A DNA stretch of 10,577 bases from Verrucomicrobiota bacterium. Its GTDB lineage: Bacteria > Verrucomicrobiota > Verrucomicrobiia > Opitutales > Opitutaceae. Of this stretch, positions 1-7,435 are shown in pieces (the stretch's first letter is position 1; the number at the start of each line of letters is the position of its first letter). The notes under the pieces were generated by a model. It was given only the letters and a program-made list of their open reading frames with translations. It searched no databases and had not been told where the DNA came from. The translations under genes and the position numbers were made by a program. The stretch lies in assembly GCA_030916665.1 (NCBI GenBank), contig JAUPWC010000423.1, positions 1-10,577 on the forward strand, written 5' to 3'.

Positions 1-1265
1 ATCCTCCGGATGAGCCGTCGCGCGATCACGCTATCACGTCCGCCGCGCCCGCCGCCGCCAAGGCCGCCGGCCCCGCCGCTCCCGTCCACGAGAAGTCCGC
101 CAACTCCGGCCAGACCGTCCGCGTCAACACCGAGAAGCTCGACTCCCTCATGGATGTCGTCGGCGAACTCGTCATCGTCCAAAGCCAGATCATGGAGTCG
201 GCCCGCACGCTCGGGATGGAGGGCGGCTCGCCGCTCCAGCGCAACGTCTCCCACCTTACCCGCCTCACCAAGGAGCTGCAGCACACCGCCATGGCGCTGC
301 GCATGATTCCCATCAAGCCCACCTTCCAGAAGATGGAGCGCCTCGCGCGCGACCTCGCCCGCAGTTGCGTCAAGAAGGTCGTCTTCTCCACCTCGGGCGA
401 CGACACCGAGCTCGACCGCACCGTCGTCGAGGAAATCGCCGATCCGCTCGTCCACATGGTGCGCAACGCCATGGACCACGGGCTCGAACCCGCCGAGGAC
501 CGCGTGGCCGCCGGCAAGCCCGAGCAGGGCACGGTCCACCTCAGCGCCTACCACCAGGGCAGCAACATCGTCATCGAGCTGCGTGATGACGGTCGCGGCA
601 TCAATCCCGAGAAGATCCTCAAGAAGGCGGTCGAGAAGGGCATCGTCGCCCCCAATGCCGCGCTCAGCCGCGAGGAGATTTACGCCCTCATTTTTGCCCC
701 CGGTTTCTCCACCGCCGAGAAGGTCACGGCCGTCTCCGGCCGCGGCGTCGGCATGGATGTCGTGAAGCGCAACATCGAGAAGCTTCGCGGCAAGATCGAG
801 ATCGAGTCCGAGGTCGGCAAGGGTTCCGTCTTCAAGGTCAAGCTCCCGCTCACCATGGCCATCATCGACGGCCTCGTGGTGCGCGTCGGCCAGGACCGCT
901 TCATCCTCCCGACCACGTCGGTGCAGATGGCGCTGCGCCCGGCCCAGGAGACGATCTCGACCGTGCACGGCACCGGCGAGGTCATGGACCTGCGCGGTCG
1001 CATCCTCCCTCTGCACCGCCTGCACCGCCGCTTCAACATCCCCGCCGACGCCGAGAATCCCTGGGAGGGCATCGTCGTCATCATCGAGCACTCCGGCCGC
1101 ACCTCCGCACTGCTGGTGGACGAGATGATCAGCAAGCAGGAGGTCGTGATCAAGAACCTCGGCGCCTTCATGCAGGGCCTCCCCGGCGTGGCTGGCGGCG
1201 CCATTCTGGGCGATGGCAATATTGCCCTCATCCTCGATCCCGCCTCAATTCTCCAAGCCGCCTGA
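1..1265 (+). CDS. cheA: Chemotaxis histidine kinase CheA, C-terminal part (5' end outside window)
   Basis: CheA autophosphorylates on its N-terminal Hpt (P1) domain and passes phosphate to CheY and CheB within the chemoreceptor array. The reading frame is open from base 3, so the P1 and P2 parts lie upstream of the window. About 420 residues are visible. They begin with an Ala/Pro-rich linker (visible residues 12-31), followed by the P3 dimerisation helices starting around RVNTEKLDSLMDVVGELV. The P4 ATPase follows, with an N box HMVRNAMDHG (about 151-160), a G1 box DDGRG (about 195-199) and a G2 box GRGVGMDVV (about 247-255). A CheW-like P5 domain follows from about residue 285 and runs to the TGA stop. 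An internal ATG at 150 falls inside P3 and is not the start. The HDOD gene begins 14 nt downstream, so the two are probably co-transcribed. No P4 motif is visibly broken. Confidence 0.96.
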   Translation, partial: PPDEPSRDHAITSAAPAAAKAAGPAAPVHEKSANSGQTVRVNTEKLDSLMDVVGELVIVQSQIMESARTLGMEGGSPLQRNVSHLTRLTKELQHTAMALRMIPIKPTFQKMERLARDLARSCVKKVVFSTSGDDTELDRTVVEEIADPLVHMVRNAMDHGLEPAEDRVAAGKPEQGTVHLSAYHQGSNIVIELRDDGRGINPEKILKKAVEKGIVAPNAALSREEIYALIFAPGFSTAEKVTAVSGRGVGMDVVKRNIEKLRGKIEIESEVGKGSVFKVKLPLTMAIIDGLVVRVGQDRFILPTTSVQMALRPAQETISTVHGTGEVMDLRGRILPLHRLHRRFNIPADAENPWEGIVVIIEHSGRTSALLVDEMISKQEVVIKNLGAFMQGLPGVAGGAILGDGNIALILDPASILQAA

Positions 1266-1279
1266 CCGGCGTAACTCCG

Positions 1280-2158
1280 ATGCCCGCGAATCTGCCTCCG
1301 ACCCTCGACAAAGTCTGCGACGCCGCCCTCAAGCTGCCCTGTGCGCCCTCGCTGCTCCCGAAGCTCGCGCGCGCGCTCCAGAGCGACGACAGCTCCTCGG
1401 CCGACATCGAGCGCCTGATCTCGCTCGACGCGTCGCTCGCCGCCTCGACCCTGCGTCTGGCCAACTCGGCGGCGATGGGCGGCGGCAAGGTCGTCACCGT
1501 CGAGGAGGCCGTCTTCCGACTCGGTGCGAAGGAAATCTACCGCCTCGCCGCCCTCGCCCTGGTGGGCCGTTGGGAATCGGGCGCCGGCAAGGGCCTGCGC
1601 TGGTCCCCGGGCGACTTCAGCCGGCATGCGCTCGTCACCGCCATCGCCGCCGAGATGCTCGCCGGCATGACCGAGCGCATCGATCCCCAGCTGGCCTACA
1701 CCGCCGGCCTGGTGAGCGACGTGGGCAAGCTCGCGCTGGCCCACAGCTGCGGAGAATTTTATCCCGCGGTGCGCGGCTGCGCCGAGCAGACCCGCTGCAC
1801 CTGGGAGCAGGCCGAGCGCACCGTGCTCGGCTACCATCATGCCGACGCGAGCATGCGCCTGCTCAAGGCCTGGAATTTTCCCGCCATCTTCTTGCAGTCG
1901 GTCGAGCACCAGTTCACCCCGGCGAGTGCACCCGTGGACGTGCTCCCGCTGCTGGCCCACCTGCAGGCCGCCAAGTATCTCGCCACGTCGATGGGGCCCG
2001 GCGTGATGGAGGAGGGATTCCTCGGCGTGGTGCATGGCTCCTTCCTCAAGGAGTGGGGCTTCACCCCCGAGATGATGGAAGCCGCCATGCCAATCGTGCT
2101 GGAGAAGGCCTCCGCCCGTCTCGGCGAACGCCTCCACGAGGGCGCGATCGTAATCTGA
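1280..2158 (+). CDS. HDOD-domain signalling protein with degenerate HD motif
   Basis: This 292-residue protein consists almost entirely of an HDOD domain, a helical relative of HD phosphohydrolases that usually acts as a non-catalytic regulatory module. Typical marks are the N-terminal LPCAPSLLPKLARAL segment, SADIERLISLDASLAASTLRLANSA (residues 39-63), AVFRLGAKEIYRLA (77-90), an isolated His in RHALVTA (116), GLVSDVGKLAL (143-153) and YHHADASMRLLKAWNFP (185-201). Where catalytic HD enzymes have His-Asp, this protein reads Ser146-Asp147, so metal-dependent hydrolysis is unlikely. There is no signal peptide, membrane segment or fused output domain. The ATG lies 14 nt after the cheA stop and lacks a clear ribosome binding site, which fits translation coupled to cheA. 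A role in chemotaxis or a linked regulatory circuit is inferred only from this position; the partner and ligand are unknown. Confidence 0.9.
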   Translation: MPANLPPTLDKVCDAALKLPCAPSLLPKLARALQSDDSSSADIERLISLDASLAASTLRLANSAAMGGGKVVTVEEAVFRLGAKEIYRLAALALVGRWESGAGKGLRWSPGDFSRHALVTAIAAEMLAGMTERIDPQLAYTAGLVSDVGKLALAHSCGEFYPAVRGCAEQTRCTWEQAERTVLGYHHADASMRLLKAWNFPAIFLQSVEHQFTPASAPVDVLPLLAHLQAAKYLATSMGPGVMEEGFLGVVHGSFLKEWGFTPEMMEAAMPIVLEKASARLGERLHEGAIVI

Positions 2159-2171
2159 TGGCACGGTTTGC

Positions 2172-2200
2172 CTTGGCCCTTGGGCGCTGACTGGGCCAAG
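2172..2200 (+). terminator. First inverted repeat downstream of the HDOD gene
   Basis: CTTGGCCC (2172-2179) is the exact reverse complement of GGGCCAAG (2193-2200), giving an 8 bp stem with a 13 nt loop that starts 13 nt after the HDOD stop. No T-tract follows directly. It may therefore stabilise the 3' end or act together with the next hairpin rather than terminate alone. Confidence 0.45.
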
Positions 2201-2213
2201 CCTGCAGGGCGGA

Positions 2214-2245
2214 CCTGTGGACGGAACCACAGGCCCTCTTTCATT
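2214..2245 (+). terminator. Intrinsic terminator of the cheA-HDOD transcript
   Basis: CCTGTGG (2214-2220) pairs with CCACAGG (2227-2233) across a six-base loop, and the T-rich run CCCTCTTTCATTT follows. It sits 55 nt after the HDOD stop in the gap between convergent genes. On the minus strand no T-tract follows the hairpin, so it should act on plus-strand transcripts only. Confidence 0.6.
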
Positions 2246-2335
2246 TGATCACCCAATCGGGTGTCAGTCCGGCCACCCGGCAGTGACATATCGAACCTGA
2301 TTGCTGCTCATCGCGACGATGCTTTCGTCTTGGGT

Positions 2336-2358
2336 CGGGGCTTGCCCCGCCCCGCCCC
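2336..2358. repeat. GC-only hairpin overlapping a (GCCCC)3 tandem repeat
   Basis: CGGGGC (2336-2341), a two-base TT spacer and GCCCCG (2344-2349) form a perfect inverted repeat. The right arm is also the start of three tandem GCCCC units (2344-2358). It lies 33-55 bp beyond the stop codon of the minus-strand kinase gene. It could protect that transcript's 3' end, but no T-tract follows on either strand, so I do not call it a terminator. I saw no other terminator for the minus-strand operon. Confidence 0.4.
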
Positions 2359-2390
2359 GCACTCCGACTCGCCCACCTGGCCACGACTGT

Positions 2391-4670
2391 TCAGGCCTGC
2401 TGGAGATTCTTGTTTCTGTTGATCGCATCGCGAACCACCCTGCCCAGTTCGTCGCGGTCGTAGGGTTTGCGCACGAAATGACGGATGCCAAACTGCCGGG
2501 CTTCGTCCGGGGCGTCATCGCGGAGATACCCGGTGGCGATGATGATGGGAAGGTTGGCGCGCACCTTGATTGCTTCCCGGGCCAATTCGACCCCGGTCAT
2601 GCCGGGCATCGTCAGGTCGGTGATGACCAACGAATAGCGATTCGGTTGCCGCTGCATCGCTTGCAGGGCCTCGGCCGGTCTTACATAGGTCTCGGCGACA
2701 TATCCGAGCCGGCTCAGCAGCTTCGCGGCCACGTTGGCGACAAGCACATCGTCGTCGATCAAGAGGATGATCTCACCCTGGCCTTGGGCGACGCGGGAAG
2801 TCGTGATCGATTCCGGCACGGCTGCGCAGGCGGCACCGGGGAAGTAGATCTTGAATGTGGTGCCGAAGCCGAGCCGGCTCTCAATCACAATCGCGCCGCC
2901 GTGGTCCTGGACGATGCCATGCACCATGGACAGACCGAGCCCCGTGCCTTCGCCTGCGGCCTTGGTGGTAAAGAATGGCTCGAAGATCCGCTCCATCGTG
3001 GCCTGGTCCATGCCGGTGCCTTCGTCGGCCACAGTCAGGCAAACGGTATGCTCCGGCAGCAGCTGGCGGTGGGCGGCCAAATCGGCGGGCGTGAGGGACA
3101 CTCGCTTCAAGCCGACCCGCAGATTGATGCCGCGCTTGCGCATGGCGTGGGCGGCATTGGTGCCGAGATTCATCAAGACTTGGTGGATCTGCGTGGCGTC
3201 GCACAGAATGGGCGGGCATCCATCCTCGATCTCGGTGTGGATGACGATGGTGGTGGGCAGGCTGGAACGCAGCAGCCGCATGGCCTCCCGCACGAGCGGG
3301 CCGAGGTCGGTCGGTGACTTGATCTGTTCGCCCTGGCGGCTGAAGGCGAGAATCTGTTTGACCAGCTCCCGGGCGCGCTGGCTCGCCTTGGTGGCGTCGC
3401 CGAGCGCTGGAATGCACGGATGCACGTCCGGCAGATCCATCCGCGCCAGCTCGATGTTGCCCATGATGCCGGTCAGGATGTTGTTGAAATCGTGGGCAAT
3501 GCCGCCGGCCAGCGTGCCGACCGCCTCCATTTTTTGGGCGTGGCGCAGCTGGAATTCCAGGGCTTCCTGTTTCTTTTCCGCCTCAACCCGCTTCGTGATG
3601 TCGCGGGAAATGACCACGTTGCGGGCTTCGCCGTCCTTGTTGGTGAAACTGCGGCCCGAGGTTTCGAACCAGCGCCATTCACCGTTCTTGAGCCGCGCCC
3701 GGTAACTGAACGAGGCGGCTGTGCGCTCGAAATTGGTCGTGATGGTCCGGAGGTCCTCGGGGTGGATGTGATCGAGCACATTGCCTCCAACCAGGTCCCC
3801 CGGGTCGCGGCCGGTGATGACCGTGTGATTCGGACTGGCGTAGAGGATGACGCCGTTCGAATCGGTCAGCACGATCAGATCGTTCGAATTCTCAACGAGC
3901 TGGCGGAATCTTTCCTCGCTCTCGCTCAACGCCGCCTCCGAGGCGCGCCGGGCCGTCAGCTCCAAGGCGATCTGCTGGTCGCGTTCGGCGAGATCGGCGA
4001 GGAGTCCGTTGAAACTGTCGGCCAGCCGGCCCACCTCGTCCCGGGAGGTAATGGGAGCCCGTAAAGAGAAATTCTTTGACCCGCGGACCTCGTCGGCGAC
4101 TTCGGTCAGGCGCACCAGCGGGGCGGAGAACATCCGCTGGAGAAACCGGGCCCACAGCAGCAGGACGAGCAGGGCCCCGACGCCGAGCGCCCCCAGAATG
4201 CGGAGCGAGCGGTCAAATTGGGCGCGCTGGGAGGCGAAGCTGGACTCGATGAGCAGGTGCCCGATGATCCGGCCATTGTAGCGCAAGGTGCGGTGGACGG
4301 CCACGCCGTTGCGATCGAACCGGGTAAACTCATGATTCGGTGCCGCGGGCGAGGGCGATTCTTGGCCGGGTGCGAGGTAGGAAGCCAATGGTTGTCCGCT
4401 GGCGGAATAGAGCGTCGCAGAAAGCAGATCGCGATGCTCGGCCAGGGTTGCGAGATTTTCCTGCGCAGTCGCCGCATCGTCAAAATCCAAGGCGGCCCGG
4501 GTCGTAACAGAGATCATCGCGACCAAGGCGTCGAGGCTGTCCAGCACCCGTTGGCGGAAAGTGAGCCGTTCATGAATCAGCAGGGCCCCGCCGACCAGAA
4601 GCATCGAGCCGATGCCGGTCGCGCCCAGTATCAGGTACAGCTTGAATTGAAAGGAAGAGCGGCGCTTCAT
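2391..4670 (-). CDS. Hybrid sensor histidine kinase (CHASE8-like, HAMP, PAS, HisKA, HATPase, REC)
   Basis: A 759-residue inner-membrane kinase. Membrane segments lie at about residues 11-32 and 158-175. They flank a periplasmic domain resembling CHASE8, with the characteristic RAALDFDDAATAQENLATL stretch (58-76). HAMP follows (about 176-232), with a linker helix, a PAS domain (250-365), HisKA with phospho-acceptor His393 in GGIAHDFNNIL, and HATPase with an N box around 501-510, DEGTGM (549-554), FEPFFTTK (563-570) and GEGTGLGLS (573-581). A C-terminal receiver carries the acidic cluster at 639-641, phospho-acceptor Asp685, Thr713 and Lys735. All key catalytic residues are present. The frame is open further upstream to 4901, but the chosen ATG forms an ATGA overlap with the YfiR-like stop and starts a natural N-terminus, Lys/Arg-rich and followed by a membrane helix. 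No Hpt or DNA-binding output domain is fused, so the downstream partner lies elsewhere. Confidence 0.95.
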   Translation of the reverse strand: MKRRSSFQFKLYLILGATGIGSMLLVGGALLIHERLTFRQRVLDSLDALVAMISVTTRAALDFDDAATAQENLATLAEHRDLLSATLYSASGQPLASYLAPGQESPSPAAPNHEFTRFDRNGVAVHRTLRYNGRIIGHLLIESSFASQRAQFDRSLRILGALGVGALLVLLLWARFLQRMFSAPLVRLTEVADEVRGSKNFSLRAPITSRDEVGRLADSFNGLLADLAERDQQIALELTARRASEAALSESEERFRQLVENSNDLIVLTDSNGVILYASPNHTVITGRDPGDLVGGNVLDHIHPEDLRTITTNFERTAASFSYRARLKNGEWRWFETSGRSFTNKDGEARNVVISRDITKRVEAEKKQEALEFQLRHAQKMEAVGTLAGGIAHDFNNILTGIMGNIELARMDLPDVHPCIPALGDATKASQRARELVKQILAFSRQGEQIKSPTDLGPLVREAMRLLRSSLPTTIVIHTEIEDGCPPILCDATQIHQVLMNLGTNAAHAMRKRGINLRVGLKRVSLTPADLAAHRQLLPEHTVCLTVADEGTGMDQATMERIFEPFFTTKAAGEGTGLGLSMVHGIVQDHGGAIVIESRLGFGTTFKIYFPGAACAAVPESITTSRVAQGQGEIILLIDDDVLVANVAAKLLSRLGYVAETYVRPAEALQAMQRQPNRYSLVITDLTMPGMTGVELAREAIKVRANLPIIIATGYLRDDAPDEARQFGIRHFVRKPYDRDELGRVVRDAINRNKNLQQA

Positions 4671-5296
4671 GACCGGGGTGGGTTGCGGCTCGCCGGCACC
4701 GGGGACGCTCCGTTGGCCGACGCGACCTCCAAGGCGGAGGCCAACAGCCGGGCCCGCAGGTTCAGGCCGAGTTTCTTCGCGGCGGCGGGATTGGCGGCAA
4801 ACCGCACCGTGTTTTTCACCAGCCGGAATTCCAGCGGAAATCCCATGGCAATCGCGCCCGGCTGGTCGGCGATCAGGAGGATCGGGCGGTTGGCCACCCA
4901 CTCGACCACGGCGGCCGGCGGCGAGCTGCCTTTGCCGACGAAGATCGCGTCACAATCGGCGAGGTCTTCGATCCGCTTTGCATGCTTGATCCGCAGGGGG
5001 CGGCCGGAGGCCGATGCTATCCGGTTGGTGACCGCTTCAAGTTTGCCTTCGAACGGGTCGGGCGCCAGCACCCCGATGGTGAGGGGCTGGTTCGGAGCGC
5101 TGGCAGACGGCACCGGCCACTCCACGTATTCCATGAAACGGGCAAGATAGGCCGCCTTGATCGTGTATTCGTCCGCCTCGGGCGCTGCCGCCAGGCTCAG
5201 GCCGCATGCGAGGCTCAGCAGGGCCAGGATCAGGCCCGCCCGCCGGACGAGCCGGCAGGGCTCGGTGGGAGGGACAATGGCAGGATTCAGCGACAT
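4667..5296 (-). CDS. YfiR-like periplasmic regulator (DUF4154)
   Basis: This is a 209-residue protein, or 219 if the upstream in-frame ATG at 5326 is used. A hydrophobic export signal (RAGLILALLSLACGLSLAAA, about residues 19-38) predicts a periplasmic product. The body matches the YfiR/DUF4154 pattern: EYTIKAAYLARFMEYVEWP near the N-terminus, LTIGVLAPDPFEG (about 72-84), a central ADCDAIFV strand, and a C-terminal FRLVKNTVRFAANPAAAKKLGLNL segment. In Pseudomonas, YfiR is a periplasmic repressor that binds the sensor domain of the CHASE8-HAMP cyclase YfiN. Here the next gene encodes a CHASE8-like/HAMP kinase and overlaps the stop codon as ATGA, so a matching inhibitor-sensor pair is likely. 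I prefer the start at 5296 because it leaves 10 nt to the receptor stop and a shorter signal peptide; a GGAAGTGAG stretch lies just upstream. One Cys remains in the predicted mature body, so YfiR-type disulphide control is not obvious. Confidence 0.88.
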   Translation of the reverse strand: MSLNPAIVPPTEPCRLVRRAGLILALLSLACGLSLAAAPEADEYTIKAAYLARFMEYVEWPVPSASAPNQPLTIGVLAPDPFEGKLEAVTNRIASASGRPLRIKHAKRIEDLADCDAIFVGKGSSPPAAVVEWVANRPILLIADQPGAIAMGFPLEFRLVKNTVRFAANPAAAKKLGLNLRARLLASALEVASANGASPVPASRNPPRS

Positions 5297-5306
5297 CAGG
5301 ATTCGC

Positions 5307-7319
5307 TCACTTCCATTGCCAGCCAAGGGTCAGCCAGATGCGGCGACCGGCATCGGGGATGGGCGTGCTTTCTCCCTGGTAGGGTTGGGGGAGGTTGCGG
5401 CGGGTGTTGAGCAGGTTGTCCACTCCGAGCCGCATTTCCCAGTTCTCGTGGGTGTAGCGGAGATTAAGGTTGAGCAGCAATTGCGCGGATTGCCGTTTGA
5501 TGGCAAGTTCGTTGCCGAGGAGGTCCTGAGCCCCCGGCTCATGGACCGCCGCATGATGCGCCGAATACCAGACGGCTGAGAGGCCGGTCCGCCACGCGCC
5601 TCCTCCCGGATTCAGATCAAAGGTCAGATACGCTTTTTGCCGCGGCGAGCCCAGAAGCTCGTGCGGTTCCCCGGGGACGGCATAGGCCAAAATCGGGGTC
5701 GCCCGATAATGGCTGAAACCGGCGCTGAGCTGATGGATGCCAAGCTGCTGGTGCCACGTCCATTCCAGACCACTGGTCGCCACGGAGGGGTTGTTGTTGT
5801 AGTAGTAATCGTTGGCGAACGAGGTGTAGACGATCGGATCCTCTATCCGCATCTTGTAGATGTTGATTGAACCGTAGCTGCCGGGAGACGGCTGCCAACC
5901 GGCTTCGAATTCCAGCTGCGTGGTGGTCTCCGGGGAAATGGCCGGTCCACCCTGAAAGCTCGAATTGATGACTTCCATGTTGGGTTCGCGGAATGCCCGT
6001 CCGGCCACGGCCTTGAGGTGCCAGGTCTTCCTCGTGTAGGTTACCGCCGTGCGCGGCACGAGGGAGTCGCCGGCATAGGAGTGGTCAGAATACCTCAACC
6101 CGGCCGTCGCCAGCCAATCTCCGTGGGTGTGGTCCACCTGGGCATACGCGGCGTTCGTCTGATAACTCGCGGAAGGCCGGCCGTTGAAATAGAGCGCCGG
6201 ATCACGCGCCCCGGGCGGTCCGCCGGGACTCTGCGCCCGGATGGTCTCTTCCCGCCGTTCCAGACCGGCAACAACGTTGGTGTTGCGCCCGCTTTGGCGC
6301 AGCTCGATCGAGGCCTGGCCCGCGGAGGCGGGCAGAAAAAAGTCCACCGTCGGAGTCAGGGCGGGATCCCGGTCGATGAACCAATCTTCCTGTTCACGAT
6401 GCCAGTATCGCGGGGTCACCGTCAGGCTCGGGCTGATTTCCCAGTCATACTCCGCCGACCAATTGAGGCTGCTGAATTCAACGCTTTCACCCCGTTGTCC
6501 GTAGCCGAATTTCTGCGGGGACCGGGTGATCTGGCGGTCAGCAAGGAATCTCACGCGCAGTCCGTGCCAGTCCGCTTTTCCGTAAAGGCCCGCCGTTTCC
6601 AGGCCCGTCAGGTTGCCCAAGGCGAAGGTCCGGCCGGCGTTGTCTTCCCAGTTCTCCGCGGAAAAGGAGAGTTTGCCGAGGTGTCCGCTGAGAGTCACAT
6701 ATCCGTTTTGGCCGACCCAGGCCGAGGAGAACGTCGCTTCCCGGCTCCAGTCGGTCCCTTCCACGTGGTCGGTGGTCACCGAAAAGCGCGCCCCGGAAAC
6801 TTCGGGAGTTCTGGTGATGAGCCGGATCACCGCCAATTGGGCATTGCCGCCGTGACGGGCGGTGCCGGCGCCGCGCACGACCTCGATCCGTTCAAGCAGC
6901 TCGGTCGGGTAGTGCCGGGAGAGCGAGATGCTGCCATACATGAGATCATTGACGGGCATGTCGTCCACCAGGAGGAGCACTTTGCCCTCATGGGCCCAAT
7001 GGCCGCGTACCAGCAGGCTGTTGATGCCGAAGACATCCGCGCCCCGGGAGAAGCCGGGCACCAGTTCCAGCACTTCCTGCAGGTTCTTGGTGCCGAGGCT
7101 GGCGAAATCCTGGGCCCGAAAGATGGTCATGACCGCGGGTTGGTTTCGCCACGATGTCGGGTTAATGGTCATGGCCGAAACCTCGACCAGCGCCAGCTCC
7201 TCGAATGAAAGCAGGGCGAGGGACTCAGGCGCGGAGGACTGTGCCAAAAGCGCCGGCGCCAGCATGACGCCGGTCAGCAGGCGGATCAGTTTCTTATGGT
7301 AGGAATTGATCACAATCAT
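5307..7319 (-). CDS. TonB-dependent outer-membrane receptor, plug and beta-barrel
   Basis: A 670-residue protein with a signal peptide (KKLIRLLTGVMLAPALLA, about residues 9-26). A short LSFEELALVEVSA lead-in follows (37-49), then a plug domain at about 58-170 containing FASLGTKNLQEVLELVPGF, SLLVRGH, VLLLVDDMPVND and LLERIEVVRGAGTARHGGNA. The remaining 500 residues have the alternating aromatic and polar pattern of a 22-strand barrel and end in LTLGWQWK. Such receptors import large or scarce ligands with TonB energy, or signal. The substrate cannot be read from sequence; BtuB-like labels given to this plug family are not evidence for cobalamin. The ATG is fixed on the 5' side by an in-frame TGA immediately before it. 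The gene leads a unit with the YfiR-like protein 10 nt downstream and then the hybrid kinase, suggesting a sensory receptor rather than a stand-alone transporter. Confidence 0.93.
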   Translation of the reverse strand: MIVINSYHKKLIRLLTGVMLAPALLAQSSAPESLALLSFEELALVEVSAMTINPTSWRNQPAVMTIFRAQDFASLGTKNLQEVLELVPGFSRGADVFGINSLLVRGHWAHEGKVLLLVDDMPVNDLMYGSISLSRHYPTELLERIEVVRGAGTARHGGNAQLAVIRLITRTPEVSGARFSVTTDHVEGTDWSREATFSSAWVGQNGYVTLSGHLGKLSFSAENWEDNAGRTFALGNLTGLETAGLYGKADWHGLRVRFLADRQITRSPQKFGYGQRGESVEFSSLNWSAEYDWEISPSLTVTPRYWHREQEDWFIDRDPALTPTVDFFLPASAGQASIELRQSGRNTNVVAGLERREETIRAQSPGGPPGARDPALYFNGRPSASYQTNAAYAQVDHTHGDWLATAGLRYSDHSYAGDSLVPRTAVTYTRKTWHLKAVAGRAFREPNMEVINSSFQGGPAISPETTTQLEFEAGWQPSPGSYGSINIYKMRIEDPIVYTSFANDYYYNNNPSVATSGLEWTWHQQLGIHQLSAGFSHYRATPILAYAVPGEPHELLGSPRQKAYLTFDLNPGGGAWRTGLSAVWYSAHHAAVHEPGAQDLLGNELAIKRQSAQLLLNLNLRYTHENWEMRLGVDNLLNTRRNLPQPYQGESTPIPDAGRRIWLTLGWQWK

Positions 7320-7359
7320 TCAGGCTGAGGGTTTGAACGTGGTGCGCGGAGCCCGTGCG

Positions 7360-7388
7360 AGTGAATTGAGCTGGGTTGTGTCCGTCAA
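7360..7388 (-). promoter_or_regulatory. Candidate sigma70-like promoter of the receptor-YfiR-kinase operon
   Basis: On the minus strand a -35-like TTGACG (7388-7383) is followed after exactly 17 bp by TTCACT (7365-7360), which matches three of six -10 positions. It would start transcription about 35 nt before the receptor ATG. The strong -35, standard spacing and position between cheD and the receptor support it; the weak -10 keeps confidence moderate. Confidence 0.4.
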
Positions 7389-7395
7389 GTTCTGC

Positions 7396-7435
7396 AAAAA
7401 GGGAGCGGTGGCTGGAGGGCAGGAGCGTTCCGCTC
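7396..7435 (-). terminator. Candidate intrinsic terminator of cheD
   Basis: On the minus strand GAGCGG (starting within the cheD stop codon) pairs with CCGCTC 21 nt further on, and CC then TTTTT follow (A5 at 7396-7400 on the plus strand). The stem is only 6 bp with a long loop, so termination may be partial. It would separate cheD from the receptor operon. Confidence 0.4.

Noticed and set aside
680..2230. A 516-codon open frame on the minus strand opposite cheA and the HDOD gene
   Set aside because: It is antisense to two well-supported genes whose GC-rich third positions remove stops from the opposite frame. Its product is rich in His, Gly and Arg and shows no family pattern.
4671..4901. 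A 77-residue N-terminal extension of the hybrid kinase
   Set aside because: It would read through the end of the YfiR-like gene in another frame, is Pro/Arg-rich, and would put a disordered stretch before the first membrane helix. The ATGA junction gives a better start.
6018..7208. A 396-codon plus-strand frame inside the TonB receptor gene, with similar long frames at 2301-3317 and 3420-4064 inside the kinase gene
   Set aside because: They lie wholly within clear receptor or kinase coding sequence and show no domain signature; they are composition artefacts.
5307..7319. Naming the receptor BtuB or a vitamin B12 transporter
   Set aside because: Only generic plug and barrel features are visible. 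No cobalamin riboswitch or cobalamin genes accompany it, and the YfiR-like and kinase neighbours point to signalling.
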